Source: Deltaproteobacteria bacterium (GTDB taxonomy: Bacteria; Desulfobacterota; Binatia; UTPRO1). From it: 50,636 nucleotides of DNA. How positions within the stretch are numbered: position 1 is the first letter of the stretch; every line of letters starts with the position of its first letter. The stretch covers positions 1 to 50,636 of the forward strand of contig JADYZW010000048.1 in the NCBI GenBank assembly GCA_020852955.1. The letters run 5' to 3'. The position numbers and the translations under genes are program-made. Positions 22,746 to 33,333 of the stretch are shown here, one piece after another. The notes below the pieces were generated by a model. It was not told the DNA's origin. It worked only from the letters and a program-made list of their open reading frames with translations, and did no database searches.

Positions 22746-23618
22746 CTACGGCGCGCGCTTCAGGTACGCGACGATCGCGCGCACCTCGGCGGGCGTCAGC
22801 ACGCGCCGGAAGTGCGGCATCGCTGGCCGCTTGGTCGCGAGCATGTGCCAGACCGCCGTCCGCACCTGCTCCGGATCGCGGCGCCGGAAGTAGGCGCGGT
22901 CGAACACGACGGTCGGCCGCTCGCCCTCCTCGACGAGGCTGCCGGCGCCGCGTCCGTCGTCGCCGTGGCAGGCGGCGCAGTAGCGCTCGTAGAGGGCGTA
23001 GCCGGGCGAGAGGAGCCGCACGAAGGCGGCGAGCGAGCGCAGTTCGTCCGCGGCGATCGGCGGCCCGATCGCCGGCATCCCGGCCCGTCCGTGGCGCACG
23101 AGCGCGGCGAGTTCCTCCTCGTCCACGCTCGCCTGGAAGGCCGGGTCGGAGAGATCGCGCGGGGCGCGCGCGCCCGGCGGCAGCGTCAACTCCGGCGTTC
23201 CGGTGCGGCCGTGGCAGAGCTCGCAGCGGTCGACGTACACCGCCTGCCCTTCCTCGACGTGGCGCCAGTCGATCGCGGGCAGCCGTTCGAGGTAGGCCGC
23301 GATCGCCTCCACCTCGCGCGCGCGCGATCGCAGCTGCTCCAGATCGAGCGCGAGCTCGAGCGGCACGCCGCTCCGGATGCGCCGCACCAGGTCTTCGGTC
23401 GGGTAGCGATCGAGGAAGCCGCGCTGGAGGTCCCGCGGCGGGCTCGCGAAGAGCGGCGCGTCGGGACCGTCGCCCCGGCCGGTGACGCCGTGGCAGCGCT
23501 CGCAGTTCTCGACGTAGAGCGCACGACCGTCGGGCGTCGCCGCGCGCGCCGCCCCGCCCGCGAGCAGGCTCGCGAGCACCGACGCCATCGCCAACCATCC
23601 GATCCGTTCCATCCGCAT
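22746..23618 (-). CDS. Triheme c-type cytochrome (paralogue of the 4.2-5.1 kb protein)
   Basis: 290 residues. Signal peptide [20 protein letters not shown] ending in ARA-A, so periplasmic and soluble, without the lipobox of its paralogue. Three haem motifs: CERCH, CELCH and CAACH. Possible Met ligands lie in AGMPAIGPP and AMPHFRR. The domain pattern and the C-terminal [22 protein letters not shown] match the third domain of the cytochrome at 4225-5130. ATG 23618 is chosen among three close in-frame ATGs (23624, 23618, 23612) because it lies 14 bases after the sigma-54-like motif, the spacing seen at other genes. Electron partner unknown; candidates include the formate dehydrogenase, though that is cytoplasmic. 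Confidence 0.87.
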   Translation of the reverse strand: MRMERIGWLAMASVLASLLAGGAARAATPDGRALYVENCERCHGVTGRGDGPDAPLFASPPRDLQRGFLDRYPTEDLVRRIRSGVPLELALDLEQLRSRAREVEAIAAYLERLPAIDWRHVEEGQAVYVDRCELCHGRTGTPELTLPPGARAPRDLSDPAFQASVDEEELAALVRHGRAGMPAIGPPIAADELRSLAAFVRLLSPGYALYERYCAACHGDDGRGAGSLVEEGERPTVVFDRAYFRRRDPEQVRTAVWHMLATKRPAMPHFRRVLTPAEVRAIVAYLKRAP

Positions 23619-23631
23619 GTCCATCGCCCGC

Positions 23632-23647
23632 TGCAAGCGGGCCGCCA
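23632..23647 (-). promoter_or_regulatory. Sigma-54 type -24/-12 promoter motif before triheme cytochrome
   Basis: Minus-strand TGGCGGCCCGCTTGCA has TGGC, exact GG-N10-GC spacing and full TTGCA (9 of 12). Confidence 0.45.
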
Positions 23648-23839
23648 ACCCGTCCGCCCCGCGCCGCCGTACGGCGTTCCGAGCCTCGCGACGAACCGCT
23701 CGCGAATCACCCGGACATTTTCCGAGCCCTGGGAACGCGCCGCCGTGTCGGCGCGGCTCCGCCCGCGGCACGTCTCTTGGAAGACAGGACGCGCCGCCCG
23801 CTTGCGACCCCGATTTCCAGGCCCTATGTGACCGCCCTC

Positions 23840-25207
<1,368 letters not shown>

Positions 25208-25293
25208 TCCCGGCTGTCCGGGCCCGCGGCTCGTTGCAATGGCGATCGCGGCGGGATTTAGTCGCCGTCCATCCCCTTCGAAGGAGACGAGTC

Positions 25294-26526
25294 ATGGCGG
25301 AAGCCTGGATCATCGATGCCGTCCGTACGCCCCGCGGCCGCGGCAAGAAGGACAGCGGCGCCCTGTCGCACATCCATCCGCAGGAGCTCCTGGCTCAGGT
25401 GCTGCAGGCGTTGTCGGCCCGACACGCGTTCGATCCGAAGGACGTCGAGGACGTCGTGGCGGGGTGCGTGACGGAGGCGGGGGAGCAAGGCGGGTGCATC
25501 GCGCGGATGGCGACCCTGGCGTCGGGATGGCCAACGGAGGTGACCGGCGTGTCGCTCAACCGATTCTGCGGCTCCGGACAGCAGGCGGTGAACTTCGCCC
25601 TGATGGGCGTGATGTCGGGACAGCAGGATCTGGTCGTCGGCGGTGGCGTCGAGAGCATGTCGCGCCAGCCGATGGGATCCGACGGCTCGGGTATCGACGG
25701 CCACAATCGCCACCTGCGCGAGATGTACCCCCTGGTGCCGCAGGGCATCTCCGCGGACCTGATCGCGACGATCGATCGATTCTCGCGTGACGACCTGGAT
25801 CGCTTCGCGCTCGAGAGCCAGCAACGCGCCAAGCAGGCGCTCGCGGAGGGGCGGTTCGCGAAGAGCGTCGTACCCGCGAAGAACCTGGACGGCACCGTGG
25901 CCCTGGATCGCGACGAGTTCCCGCGACCAGAGACCACGCTCGAAGGCCTCGGCAAGCTCGAGCCCTCGTTCGCCCAGCTCGGCCGGTACGTCCAGAAGGG
26001 CGACGCGCTCAGCTTCGACGAGAAGGCGCGAAAGGTCTACCCGCAGGTGCGGGCGATCGAGCACGTCCACACCGCCGGGAACTCGAGCGGCATCGTCGAC
26101 GGCGCGGCGGCGGTCCTGGTCGCGTCGCCGGACTACGCGCGAGCGCATGGGCTGACGCCGCGGGCGCGCGTACGCGCCATGGCGACGCACGGCGCCGAGC
26201 CCGTCATCATGTTGACCGCCCCGGTTCCGGCCACCGAGCGGTGCCTCGCGAAGGCCGGAATGACGATCGAGGACATCGACCTCGTGGAGATCAACGAGGC
26301 GTTCGCGGCGGTGCCGCTGAAGGTCATCCGCGACTGCCGGATCGATCCGGATCTGGTCAACGTGAACGGCGGCGCGATCGCGCTCGGTCATCCCCTGGGA
26401 GCGACCGGCGCGATGCTGATCGGGACGGTGCTGGACGAGCTGGAGCGCCGCGACCGGACCACCGGACTGGTGACGATGTGCATCGGCGGGGGCATGGGCA
26501 TCACCACGATCCTCGAGCGCATGTGA
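25294..26526 (+). CDS. Thiolase family protein (acetyl-CoA acetyltransferase)
   Basis: 410 residues. Catalytic residues are complete: Cys92 in NRFCGSGQQ, His366 in [15 protein letters not shown] and Cys396 in [13 protein letters not shown] is present. Thiolases either condense two acetyl-CoA or cleave 3-ketoacyl-CoA; sequence alone does not decide direction. The ATG follows AAGGAG with 7-base spacing. The gene is two bases from the thioesterase at 26529 and both likely form an operon acting on acyl-CoA. It does not share the sigma-54 motifs of the preceding block. Cytoplasmic. Confidence 0.93.
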   Translation: MAEAWIIDAVRTPRGRGKKDSGALSHIHPQELLAQVLQALSARHAFDPKDVEDVVAGCVTEAGEQGGCIARMATLASGWPTEVTGVSLNRFCGSGQQAVNFALMGVMSGQQDLVVGGGVESMSRQPMGSDGSGIDGHNRHLREMYPLVPQGISADLIATIDRFSRDDLDRFALESQQRAKQALAEGRFAKSVVPAKNLDGTVALDRDEFPRPETTLEGLGKLEPSFAQLGRYVQKGDALSFDEKARKVYPQVRAIEHVHTAGNSSGIVDGAAAVLVASPDYARAHGLTPRARVRAMATHGAEPVIMLTAPVPATERCLAKAGMTIEDIDLVEINEAFAAVPLKVIRDCRIDPDLVNVNGGAIALGHPLGATGAMLIGTVLDELERRDRTTGLVTMCIGGGMGITTILERM

Positions 26527-26528
26527 CC

Positions 26529-27011
26529 ATGCGCGAACGCTCCGCGGGGCGCGAGGCCGAGGCGGGCGAAGAGCTGTTCTTCCCCGCCGGCGGCCACTGC
26601 TTCGGCTGCTCCCGCGAAAATCCCGCCGGCCTGCGCTTGCGCTTCTTCCGGGATCCGGAGGGCGTGCGGTGCGACACCGTCGTCGCACCGACGTACCAAG
26701 GCGCGCCGGACGTGGTCCATGGCGGCATCCAGGCCGTGCTGCTCGACGAGACCTGCTGCGCCGCCGCGTACTTCTCCCGCGGGGGATTCGTCGTCACGGG
26801 TACGTTGAGCTTGCGCTACCGGAGGCCGTGTCCGACCGGCCAGCCCCTGGTGGTGACGGCGCGGATCGTCGCCGACGAGGGTCGGTACCTGCGCATCGAG
26901 GGCGTCATCCGGAAGGCCGGATCCGGCGAGGTGATCACGCTCGCCGAGGGAACGTTCTATCCCGCACTCGATCGCGTGCCCCCGCCAGCGGTCGCAGACC
27001 CGGCGGGCTAG
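26529..27011 (+). CDS. PaaI/hotdog-fold thioesterase
   Basis: 160 residues. Motif [13 protein letters not shown] is the HGG helix of PaaI-type hotdog thioesterases, with [18 protein letters not shown] as the next strand. The N-terminal [12 protein letters not shown] resembles the CxxC segment found in a subset of these enzymes. Expected activity: hydrolysis of acyl- or aryl-CoA thioesters. It begins two bases after the thiolase stop, implying translational coupling and a shared acyl-CoA pathway. It converges with ispG, with only two bases between the stops. Confidence 0.87.
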   Translation: MRERSAGREAEAGEELFFPAGGHCFGCSRENPAGLRLRFFRDPEGVRCDTVVAPTYQGAPDVVHGGIQAVLLDETCCAAAYFSRGGFVVTGTLSLRYRRPCPTGQPLVVTARIVADEGRYLRIEGVIRKAGSGEVITLAEGTFYPALDRVPPPAVADPAG

Positions 27012-27013
27012 GA

Positions 27014-28144
27014 CTAGGCGCGCTCGGCAATCAGGCGGTCGATCTCTTCGCGGAGCTTCGGCAGGACGTCGGTGTAACCGAAGGACCCGACCTTCACGTC
27101 CTTCTTCTTGAGATTCACCGTGGTCGGTCCGCACCAGAGCCCGAGGTCCGCGTCGTCGGTCTCACCGGGGCCGTTCACGCGACAGCCCATGACGGCGATC
27201 GTGATGCGGTGCGCGGCGGCATACCTCGCGAGGTCCTTCACCCGCTGCGCGAGCTCGACGAAGCTCTCGTTCTCGACGCGCGAGCAGCTCGGACACGAGA
27301 TGATGTTGAGCCCCTTGCCGAAATCCGGGACGGAGATGAACCGTCCCGCCGCGACGTCCTCGATGATCCGGTGTCCGACCTCGACCTCCTCGTGTTTGCG
27401 TTCGTTGGGGAGCGTGAGCGAAACCCGGATCGTGTCGCCGACGCCACGCGCGAGCAGCTTCTCGAAGGCGAGGCGGGTCTTGGTGATGCCTTCGGGCGGC
27501 ATGCCCGCTTCGGTGACGCCGAGGTGGATCGGAACGTCGGGCCGCGCCTCCGCGAAGCGCGCGTTCGCCGCGACGACCTTCTCGGGATCCGAATCCTTGA
27601 GGGAGACCACGAATCGATCGAAGCCGCATCGCTCCATCAGGTCGCAATGATGGAGCGCCGACTGGACGATGGCTTCCAATTGGTCGTGGGGATGCCGCTC
27701 CAGGAACTCCGGAGCCACGGATCCGCAATTCACCCCGATGCGCACCGCGCAGTCGTTGTCGCGCGCGACATCGACGAGCCATCCGACCTTGCTCGCGATC
27801 GATCTGGACCGTTCGATGTGGTGGAGGTGCCCGGGATTGTACCGGATCTTGTCCACCCACGGCGCCACCGACGCGGCGACGCGATAGTTCTCCTGCAGGT
27901 CGACCGACAGGGTCACGCCGTTGGTTTGCCGGCGGATCTCCTTGAGGGCCGCGACCTCCTTCTCGTTGTCGACGGCGATCCTGACGACGCCGGCGCCGGC
28001 GCCGGCCAGCTGCCGGACCTGCGCCACGGTCGCGTCGACGTCGCGGGTCTTGGTGGCGCACATGCTCTGCACGACGACGGGGGCGCCGCCGCCGATCGCC
28101 CGGCGGCCGATCGCGATCGTGCGCGTGCGGCGCGAAACGCTCAT
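27014..28144 (-). CDS. ispG: 4-hydroxy-3-methylbut-2-enyl-diphosphate synthase (flavodoxin/ferredoxin)
   Basis: 376 residues, the bacterial single-domain length. It catalyses reductive ring opening of methylerythritol cyclodiphosphate in the MEP isoprenoid pathway, using a [4Fe-4S] cluster. Cluster ligands lie in ISCPSCSR and [24 protein letters not shown] and [13 protein letters not shown] motifs ([13 protein letters not shown]) are conserved. ATG 28144 begins the typical N-terminus ([20 protein letters not shown]). No other MEP gene is in the window. It stands alone, downstream of the acyl thioesterase in the same direction with a 38-base gap. Confidence 0.96.
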   Translation of the reverse strand: MSVSRRTRTIAIGRRAIGGGAPVVVQSMCATKTRDVDATVAQVRQLAGAGAGVVRIAVDNEKEVAALKEIRRQTNGVTLSVDLQENYRVAASVAPWVDKIRYNPGHLHHIERSRSIASKVGWLVDVARDNDCAVRIGVNCGSVAPEFLERHPHDQLEAIVQSALHHCDLMERCGFDRFVVSLKDSDPEKVVAANARFAEARPDVPIHLGVTEAGMPPEGITKTRLAFEKLLARGVGDTIRVSLTLPNERKHEEVEVGHRIIEDVAAGRFISVPDFGKGLNIISCPSCSRVENESFVELAQRVKDLARYAAAHRITIAVMGCRVNGPGETDDADLGLWCGPTTVNLKKKDVKVGSFGYTDVLPKLREEIDRLIAERA

Positions 28145-28182
28145 GGCGCGCGACGATACCGGAAGGCACCTACCCCCGCAAA

Positions 28183-29037
28183 TCAGGGAGCGCGAAACGC
28201 GGCGCGGAGCGCGCGCGGCATCGGCGCGCCGTCGGCGGCGATCCAGCGATGCCGGCTGTGCGCCTGGAGCAAAGGGCGGCGCGGCTCGCCTCGATGCACG
28301 TGCGTGTGGTGTTCGAGCGCGTCCTCCGTCACGTGCGTGGCCCAGGCCGTGACCGCGAGGGTCTCGCCGTAGAGCGCGGCGTCGAGGTACTCGAGGTCGT
28401 GGCTCACCGCGCGCAATCGTCCGCCCGCGGAGGTCTGGACATCGAAGCCGCAGCCGGCGGCTTCCGCCATGTCGAGGAGGGCCTGTTCCACGTAGGCCAC
28501 GTAGTTCGAGTTGTTGACGTGCCGAAGCGCATCGAGTTCGTGGAGCTCGATGCGCCGGTGACACGTCGCCGCGTGATCGGACGGCTCGAGCTCGGGAAAC
28601 GGGAGCCGCGTCGACGCGCGGGTCTCGGCGACCCCGAACGCGACATGCCACTCCTCCGGAATCCGCCGCGGCCGCCCGCGCCCGTCGACGAACACCCAGT
28701 CGGAGAACGCCCGGACGACGAGCCGGGCGCCGCTCCGCACCTCGTACGCGCGCTGCGAGCGCACGCGTCGGAAGTCGGTGATCCACGTCCGGACGTCGAG
28801 GACGTCGCCGTAGCGGACGGGGCTCTCCAGCTGCAGCTGCGTTCGGCGGATGATCCACATGCCGCCCGTGCGGTCGTAGTACGCGGGGTCGAATCCCGCG
28901 TCGCTCGAGGCGCGGGTGGCGGCTTCCTGCAGGATCCGCAGGACGGTCGTGGAGCGCAGCTCGCCGAACGCGTCGAGATCGGCCTGCAGGACCGGCGCGC
29001 TCCACAGGAACTCACGAGGCACGTGGCGTGGAACCAT
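28183..29037 (-). CDS. Double-hotdog acyl thioesterase
   Basis: 284 residues with two hotdog domains, as in acyl-ACP thioesterases (FatA/FatB-like or bacterial relatives). Domain one has [21 protein letters not shown] and [17 protein letters not shown]; domain two has [20 protein letters not shown], the YbgC-like Asp/Asn motif. It probably releases free acids from acyl-ACP or acyl-CoA. The start is the first ATG of the frame (29037) and looks right by family. The gene faces away from the AhpD-like gene at 29158. Confidence 0.85.
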   Translation of the reverse strand: MVPRHVPREFLWSAPVLQADLDAFGELRSTTVLRILQEAATRASSDAGFDPAYYDRTGGMWIIRRTQLQLESPVRYGDVLDVRTWITDFRRVRSQRAYEVRSGARLVVRAFSDWVFVDGRGRPRRIPEEWHVAFGVAETRASTRLPFPELEPSDHAATCHRRIELHELDALRHVNNSNYVAYVEQALLDMAEAAGCGFDVQTSAGGRLRAVSHDLEYLDAALYGETLAVTAWATHVTEDALEHHTHVHRGEPRRPLLQAHSRHRWIAADGAPMPRALRAAFRAP

Positions 29038-29157
29038 CGGGGATCTGGAGAGTCAAGCCCGCGTCCCCCGCGGGTCGTGGCGCCGTCCGCCCGCCGGCCC
29101 CTTCCCGTCCGCGCGCGTCGTTTGCGCTTCGCGAGGAGATTCCGTTAACCCTTCGCC

Positions 29158-29715
29158 ATGGCTCGCATCCCGTACCCGGATCTCACCCAGGCCGAGGAGC
29201 GCGTCCGCACGCTCGCCGCCGCCATGCCGCCGCTCAACATCTTCCGGATGTTGCCGCACGCGCCGGCGTTCCTCCGCGGATTCGGTCAGCTCGGAGCGGC
29301 GATCCTCTCGCGCGCCGCGCTGGACGCCCGCCTGCGCGAGCTCATCATCCTGCGCGTGGGGCGACGGTCGCCGGCGCCCTACGAATGGCAGCAGCATGTG
29401 CCGATCGGACGCGCGTGCGGAATGTCGGACGAGGAGATCGCGGCGCTCGAGCGCGACGACGCGGCGGCGCCCTGCTTCGACGAGCGCGACCGCGTCGTGC
29501 TCCGTTTGACCGACGAGCTCCTGGCCGGACCGCGCGCGAGCGACGGGACGCTGAGCGCCATGCGTGGCCACTTCTCGGATCGCGAACTCTGCGAGGCGGT
29601 CCTGACGATCGGGTTCTACATGATGGTCGCCCGCTTCCTCGAAACCACCGGCGTCGATCTGGAGACGGCGGAGGCGGACCCGGCGGCGGTCATGAAGCAC
29701 GTCCGGCGCGCCTGA
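29158..29715 (+). CDS. AhpD-like / carboxymuconolactone decarboxylase family protein
   Basis: 185 residues, all helical. NIFRMLPHAPAFLRGFGQLG and LRELIILRVGRRSPAPYEWQQH match the CMD family; the redox CxxC of AhpD itself is absent (YEWQQHV at that place), so it is not a peroxidase partner. Activity unknown; this group appears near fatty acid and aromatic degradation genes. ATG 29158 sits after a purine-rich stretch (GAGGAG about 20 bases upstream is too far to be its ribosome site). Its 3' end overlaps the convergent glycosylase gene by 26 bases. Confidence 0.85.
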   Translation: MARIPYPDLTQAEERVRTLAAAMPPLNIFRMLPHAPAFLRGFGQLGAAILSRAALDARLRELIILRVGRRSPAPYEWQQHVPIGRACGMSDEEIAALERDDAAAPCFDERDRVVLRLTDELLAGPRASDGTLSAMRGHFSDRELCEAVLTIGFYMMVARFLETTGVDLETAEADPAAVMKHVRRA

Positions 29716-30376
29716 GGGACTCGCCGACGCGCCGGCCCGACACGGCCGACGACCCGCGGAGGAAGAACCGCCAGGGCCGAAGCGCGTGGTCGCCGGCGTA
29801 CGCGACGCCGATCCGGGGAGATACCGCGACCATCGACGCCCGCACCGGCGGCGCGTCGAGGACGACGATCGGCCCGGTCGTGAGCAGCGCGCCATCGTGG
29901 CGCCGGTCGATGCCGAGCGCGCGGCAGAGGTTGCCGGGTCCGCGTGCGAGCGCCGCGACCGGAAGGTCGGGCCGATTGCGCCGGCGGCGCATGAGGGCGA
30001 GGCCGGCGAGCGGCTCGAGCGCGCGGAGCAGCACCGCTTCGGGCTCGCCCGGACCGCGCGTGACGACGTTGCAGCAATGATGCATGCCGTAGGTGAAGTA
30101 GACGTAGAGGCGTCCTCCGGGGCCCCACATGACCTCGTTGCGCGCCGTCCGTCGCCCTCCGGCCGTATGGGCCGCGCGATCCTCCGGGCCGCGATAGGCT
30201 TCCACCTCGACGATGCGCCCCGCCGCGATTCCGGCGGCGCTGCGGTGCACGAGGATCTTCCCGAGCAGGGCGCGGGCGACCCGCAACGTCGGGCGCGCGT
30301 AGAAGGCGAGCGGAAGCGCCGCGGCGAGCGGCGCCGTCAAGGCGTCCGCCGGTCGCGCGGAGCGGCCGGCGGTCAA
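29690..30376 (-). CDS. 3-methyladenine DNA glycosylase, AAG/MPG type
   Basis: 228 residues. The family core is intact: RVARALLGKILVHR, the catalytic Glu in GRIVEVEAYRGPEDRAAH, GRLYVYFTYGMHHCCNVV and ARGPGNLCRALGID. It excises alkylated purines such as 3-methyladenine and hypoxanthine and starts base excision repair. The start overlaps the stop of the LeuD-like gene by ATGA. It is the last of three genes behind DNA polymerase II, a plausible repair transcript. The C-terminus (RRVGESLRRAGRAS) overlaps the convergent gene by 26 bases. Confidence 0.92.
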   Translation of the reverse strand: MTAGRSARPADALTAPLAAALPLAFYARPTLRVARALLGKILVHRSAAGIAAGRIVEVEAYRGPEDRAAHTAGGRRTARNEVMWGPGGRLYVYFTYGMHHCCNVVTRGPGEPEAVLLRALEPLAGLALMRRRRNRPDLPVAALARGPGNLCRALGIDRRHDGALLTTGPIVVLDAPPVRASMVAVSPRIGVAYAGDHALRPWRFFLRGSSAVSGRRVGESLRRAGRAS

Positions 30377-30876
30377 CGAACCGACCGTGCCAGAATCGCG
30401 CGCAGGGTCGCGCGCTCGGTCGACGTGCTCGCGTTGCGGATGGCGACACGGTCGCCGCTCGACAAGTCGACGACCTTGCCGGCATCGAGGTCGAGTCGGA
30501 GGCGATCGCCGGTGCGGAGCATGCAGGGCGTATCGACCACGACCGGCACGACGCCGACGGCGGCCGCGCTCTCCCGCACGGTCGCGGCGAAGCGCCTGGC
30601 CACGAGCGCGACGACGCCCGCCTGCGCGAGCGCTGCCAACGCGCGCGGTGCGGCTCCGTCCGGATCGGCGATCTCCTCGGCGACGATGACGTCGCCGCGG
30701 GCGAGCCGCGCGGCGAGCGCCGGGTCGACCGCCACGAACAGTCGCCCTCGCGCGTCGTCCGGGGGCAGCTCGGGAGCCGCGGGATCCAGGATCTGCGCCG
30801 CGGTCAGCGTCAAGCCGAAGCCGAGGGCCCGCCCCTCGAGCGTCGGCAAGGCGTCGTCCGCATCGGCAACGAGCAC
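30373..30876 (-). CDS. LeuD/aconitase-swivel-like domain protein, lacking the usual SSRE motif
   Basis: 167 residues from a GTG start. The C-terminal half (GDVIVAEEIADP ... VVALVARRFAATVRESAAAVGVVPVVVDTPCML ... GKVVDLSSGDRVAI) resembles the swivel domain of 3-isopropylmalate dehydratase small subunits. The hallmark glycine/serine loop (GSSRE) that normally contacts substrate is absent: ADPDGAAPRALAAL stands in its place. No leuC or leuB is present in the window. So it is either a diverged regulator or subunit of an unknown hydro-lyase. Lies between polB (46-base gap) and the glycosylase (ATGA overlap). Function unknown. Confidence 0.6.
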   Translation of the reverse strand: MLVADADDALPTLEGRALGFGLTLTAAQILDPAAPELPPDDARGRLFVAVDPALAARLARGDVIVAEEIADPDGAAPRALAALAQAGVVALVARRFAATVRESAAAVGVVPVVVDTPCMLRTGDRLRLDLDAGKVVDLSSGDRVAIRNASTSTERATLRAILARSVR

Positions 30877-30922
30877 GCGATCTGGATGCCGCCGCCCGGT
30901 GCGCGAGTCAACCGCACCGTCC

Positions 30923-33223
30923 TCACCAGAGCTCGAGCTGGCGCGGGCGGCCGGCCAGATCGGCGAAGTGCACGCCGACGAAGCGCAGGAGGGCTTCGGC
31001 GATCGGCTCGAGCTGCTTCGTGACGTAGTGCTCGTAGTCGAGGGCGCCGCGGCGCTCGTCGACCGGCTCGGGCCCGACGTCGGTGACGACGTACTCGACG
31101 ATGCGCGTCCGGGGTCCGCGCTGCTTGCGGGCGGCCTTCACGTGCGCCGGGGTGGTCTTCGTGTAGTCCTCCAGCCGCTTCCGGACCGCTTTCTTGTAGG
31201 CGAGGAGATCGTCGAGCGCGCCTCGGCGGAGCGAAGCCAGGAAGTCGCGAACGAAGTCGTCGACCGGACGATCGTGAAACACGCGATCGAGCAGCTCACG
31301 CTGGAATCGCCTCGCGAGCGGCGTCCAGTCGCGCCGGACCGCTTCGAGGCCGACGATCTCGAGGCGCGCATCGGAGCCGTGGCCGAGGAGTCCTGCGTAG
31401 CGCTTCTTGCTGCCGCCCGTGCCCTGGCGCACCTCCGGCATGAAGAAGCGGCGGTAGCACTTTTCGTACTCGAGCTCGAGGTGGCTCGCGACGTCGAACC
31501 GCTCGCGCAGGTGCCCGACCAGCATCGCGCCGAGCGCGAGGCGCAGCTCGTGGGCGCGAACCTCCGCACGCTCCGGATCGGGTGCGCCGACGTCGACGAA
31601 CAGCGAATCCGTGTCGCCGTAGATGACGCGATGGCCGAGCCGCTGGACCTCCGCCGCGGCGACGTGGATGAGGTGCTGCCCGGCGAGCGTGATCGCGTTC
31701 GCGATGGCGGAAGAGAAGAAGCGGCAGGTGGTCGCGGCCAGCACGCCGTAGAGCGAGTTCATCAGGATCTTGATGGCGTGCGCGCGGTGCGCGTCGCCGG
31801 CGGCGCGGGCCGCGTCGCGCTCGCTCCAGAGCCGCGCGACGAGCTCGGGCAGGATGCCGGGCTCGCGCCGGAAGCACGCGCCGCTCGGAGTCCGGATGGC
31901 CTCCGCGTCGCGCCCGGCCGCATCCGGGGAGAGATACGTCAGTGGATCGATGTTGAAGGTGCGGATGATGCTCGGGTACAGGCTCTTGAAGTCGAACACC
32001 AGGATGTTGGTGAACAGACCGGGGGCGGAGTCGAGGACGGCGCCGCCGGCCACCGCGGCGCTCGGATGGTCGGTCACCGAGGGCGCGACCCGGCCCCGCC
32101 GGCGCAGCTCGGCCAGATAGAGGAAGTCGATCGAGGCGATGCTGGCGCCGACGCGGTCCAGCTGCATGCCGGTGAGGCGGCTCCGCGAGACCGCGAGGTC
32201 CACCAGGTGCTGGCGCTCGACGATCTCGAGGGCGAGCGCGGCGTCCCGGAGGTTGTAGTCGACGAGCTTCTGCCGGTCGTGGCGAAACGCCTCGACGATC
32301 TCGCGGCCGCGCCCGTCTCCCGTCATCAGCTTGCCCTTGCCGAGGAACGTACGCGCCGCCGTCTCCAGCTTGTAGTCGTCGAGGCGGATGAAGGCGCTGC
32401 GCACCAGGGCCAGGCCATCGAGCACCATGCGGCCGGGGACCGCGGCCCGCGCCTCGCGCGTGAAGCCCTGGTCGCGGTGGATGACGACCTCGTCGTCGGT
32501 GCGGCCGAGGCGAAAGGGAATGCCGTGCCGCCGGCACAGCCGCTGCAGGACGGTGAGATCGAAGTCGACGACGTTCCATCCCGTGACCACGTCCGGATCC
32601 GCCTCACCGAGCAGGGCGAGGAATCGCAGGAGCAGCGCACGCTCGTCGGGGAAGCATTCCGCGCCGCGCAGCGGTCCCGGACCGACGATCAGCACGCGAT
32701 CGACGCCGAGACCGGCGAGGCCGATGGCGAAGAGCGCCGACGCCGCGAGGTCGGTCTCGATGTCGAGCGAGAGGATGCGCAGCCGGGGGGTGAAATCCGC
32801 GGCAGCGATCGTCGGGTTGCGGTACACGCGACGGAGGCGGCCCTGCGGCTCCCAGGAACCGTCGAGCGCGACCGCGCCGCGCAGGTCGCGATCGCGGAGA
32901 TAGGTGTAGGCGAAGCGCAGATCCGATTCGTAGCAGACGATGCCCCTCGCCCGGAGCCGTTCGCGGAGCGGCGGTACGTGGGCCGGTACGCCGACGGTCA
33001 CGCGCGCGACGGGCGTGCCGTCGAGGGCGACGAGATCCGTTGGCTCGACGCGAGCGTCGAGCCCGCTCACCGCGTCCGCGCGCGCCGTCGGAACGAAGAA
33101 GTAGGGCCGCACGCGATCGTCGATGGCGAGGAACGACTCGCCGTTCTCGAGCGTGCCGTAGAGGTGCACTTCCGGCGTGCCGCCGACCACGCGATAGGTC
33201 GGCTGCAAGATGAACCCGCGCAC
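30923..33223 (-). CDS. polB: Family B DNA polymerase (DNA polymerase II)
   Basis: 766 residues from GTG 33223 (GFILQPTYR matches the start of the family). 3'-5' exonuclease motifs: LSLDIETD (Exo I), VVTGWNVVDFDL (Exo II) and YNLRDAAL (Exo III). Polymerase motifs: FDFKSLYPSIIRTFNIDP (A), KILMNSLYGVL (B) and IYGDTDSLFV (C). It performs repair and translesion synthesis and is SOS-induced in E. coli; I see no LexA box here. All catalytic Asp residues are present, so it should be active. The 53 codons upstream of GTG are Arg/Ser-rich and unlike the family. Followed by the LeuD-like and glycosylase genes. Confidence 0.94.
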   Translation of the reverse strand: MRGFILQPTYRVVGGTPEVHLYGTLENGESFLAIDDRVRPYFFVPTARADAVSGLDARVEPTDLVALDGTPVARVTVGVPAHVPPLRERLRARGIVCYESDLRFAYTYLRDRDLRGAVALDGSWEPQGRLRRVYRNPTIAAADFTPRLRILSLDIETDLAASALFAIGLAGLGVDRVLIVGPGPLRGAECFPDERALLLRFLALLGEADPDVVTGWNVVDFDLTVLQRLCRRHGIPFRLGRTDDEVVIHRDQGFTREARAAVPGRMVLDGLALVRSAFIRLDDYKLETAARTFLGKGKLMTGDGRGREIVEAFRHDRQKLVDYNLRDAALALEIVERQHLVDLAVSRSRLTGMQLDRVGASIASIDFLYLAELRRRGRVAPSVTDHPSAAVAGGAVLDSAPGLFTNILVFDFKSLYPSIIRTFNIDPLTYLSPDAAGRDAEAIRTPSGACFRREPGILPELVARLWSERDAARAAGDAHRAHAIKILMNSLYGVLAATTCRFFSSAIANAITLAGQHLIHVAAAEVQRLGHRVIYGDTDSLFVDVGAPDPERAEVRAHELRLALGAMLVGHLRERFDVASHLELEYEKCYRRFFMPEVRQGTGGSKKRYAGLLGHGSDARLEIVGLEAVRRDWTPLARRFQRELLDRVFHDRPVDDFVRDFLASLRRGALDDLLAYKKAVRKRLEDYTKTTPAHVKAARKQRGPRTRIVEYVVTDVGPEPVDERRGALDYEHYVTKQLEPIAEALLRFVGVHFADLAGRPRQLELW

Positions 33224-33333
33224 GGAGGGGAGGAGTAGCGTCCGCCGTGCGGCCCCGCAACTCGAAAGCCGGCCGCCGGGTCGTGCGCCGAGGGTGGGTC
33301 GCGTCGCGATCCGCACGCTGCTAGACCTCTGAC

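Noticed and set aside
23765..23839. Possible -24/-12 element before the NtrC-type gene
   Set aside because: A GG-N10-GC pair exists near 23780 but only about half the conserved positions match and TTGC is absent, so self-activation is not supported.
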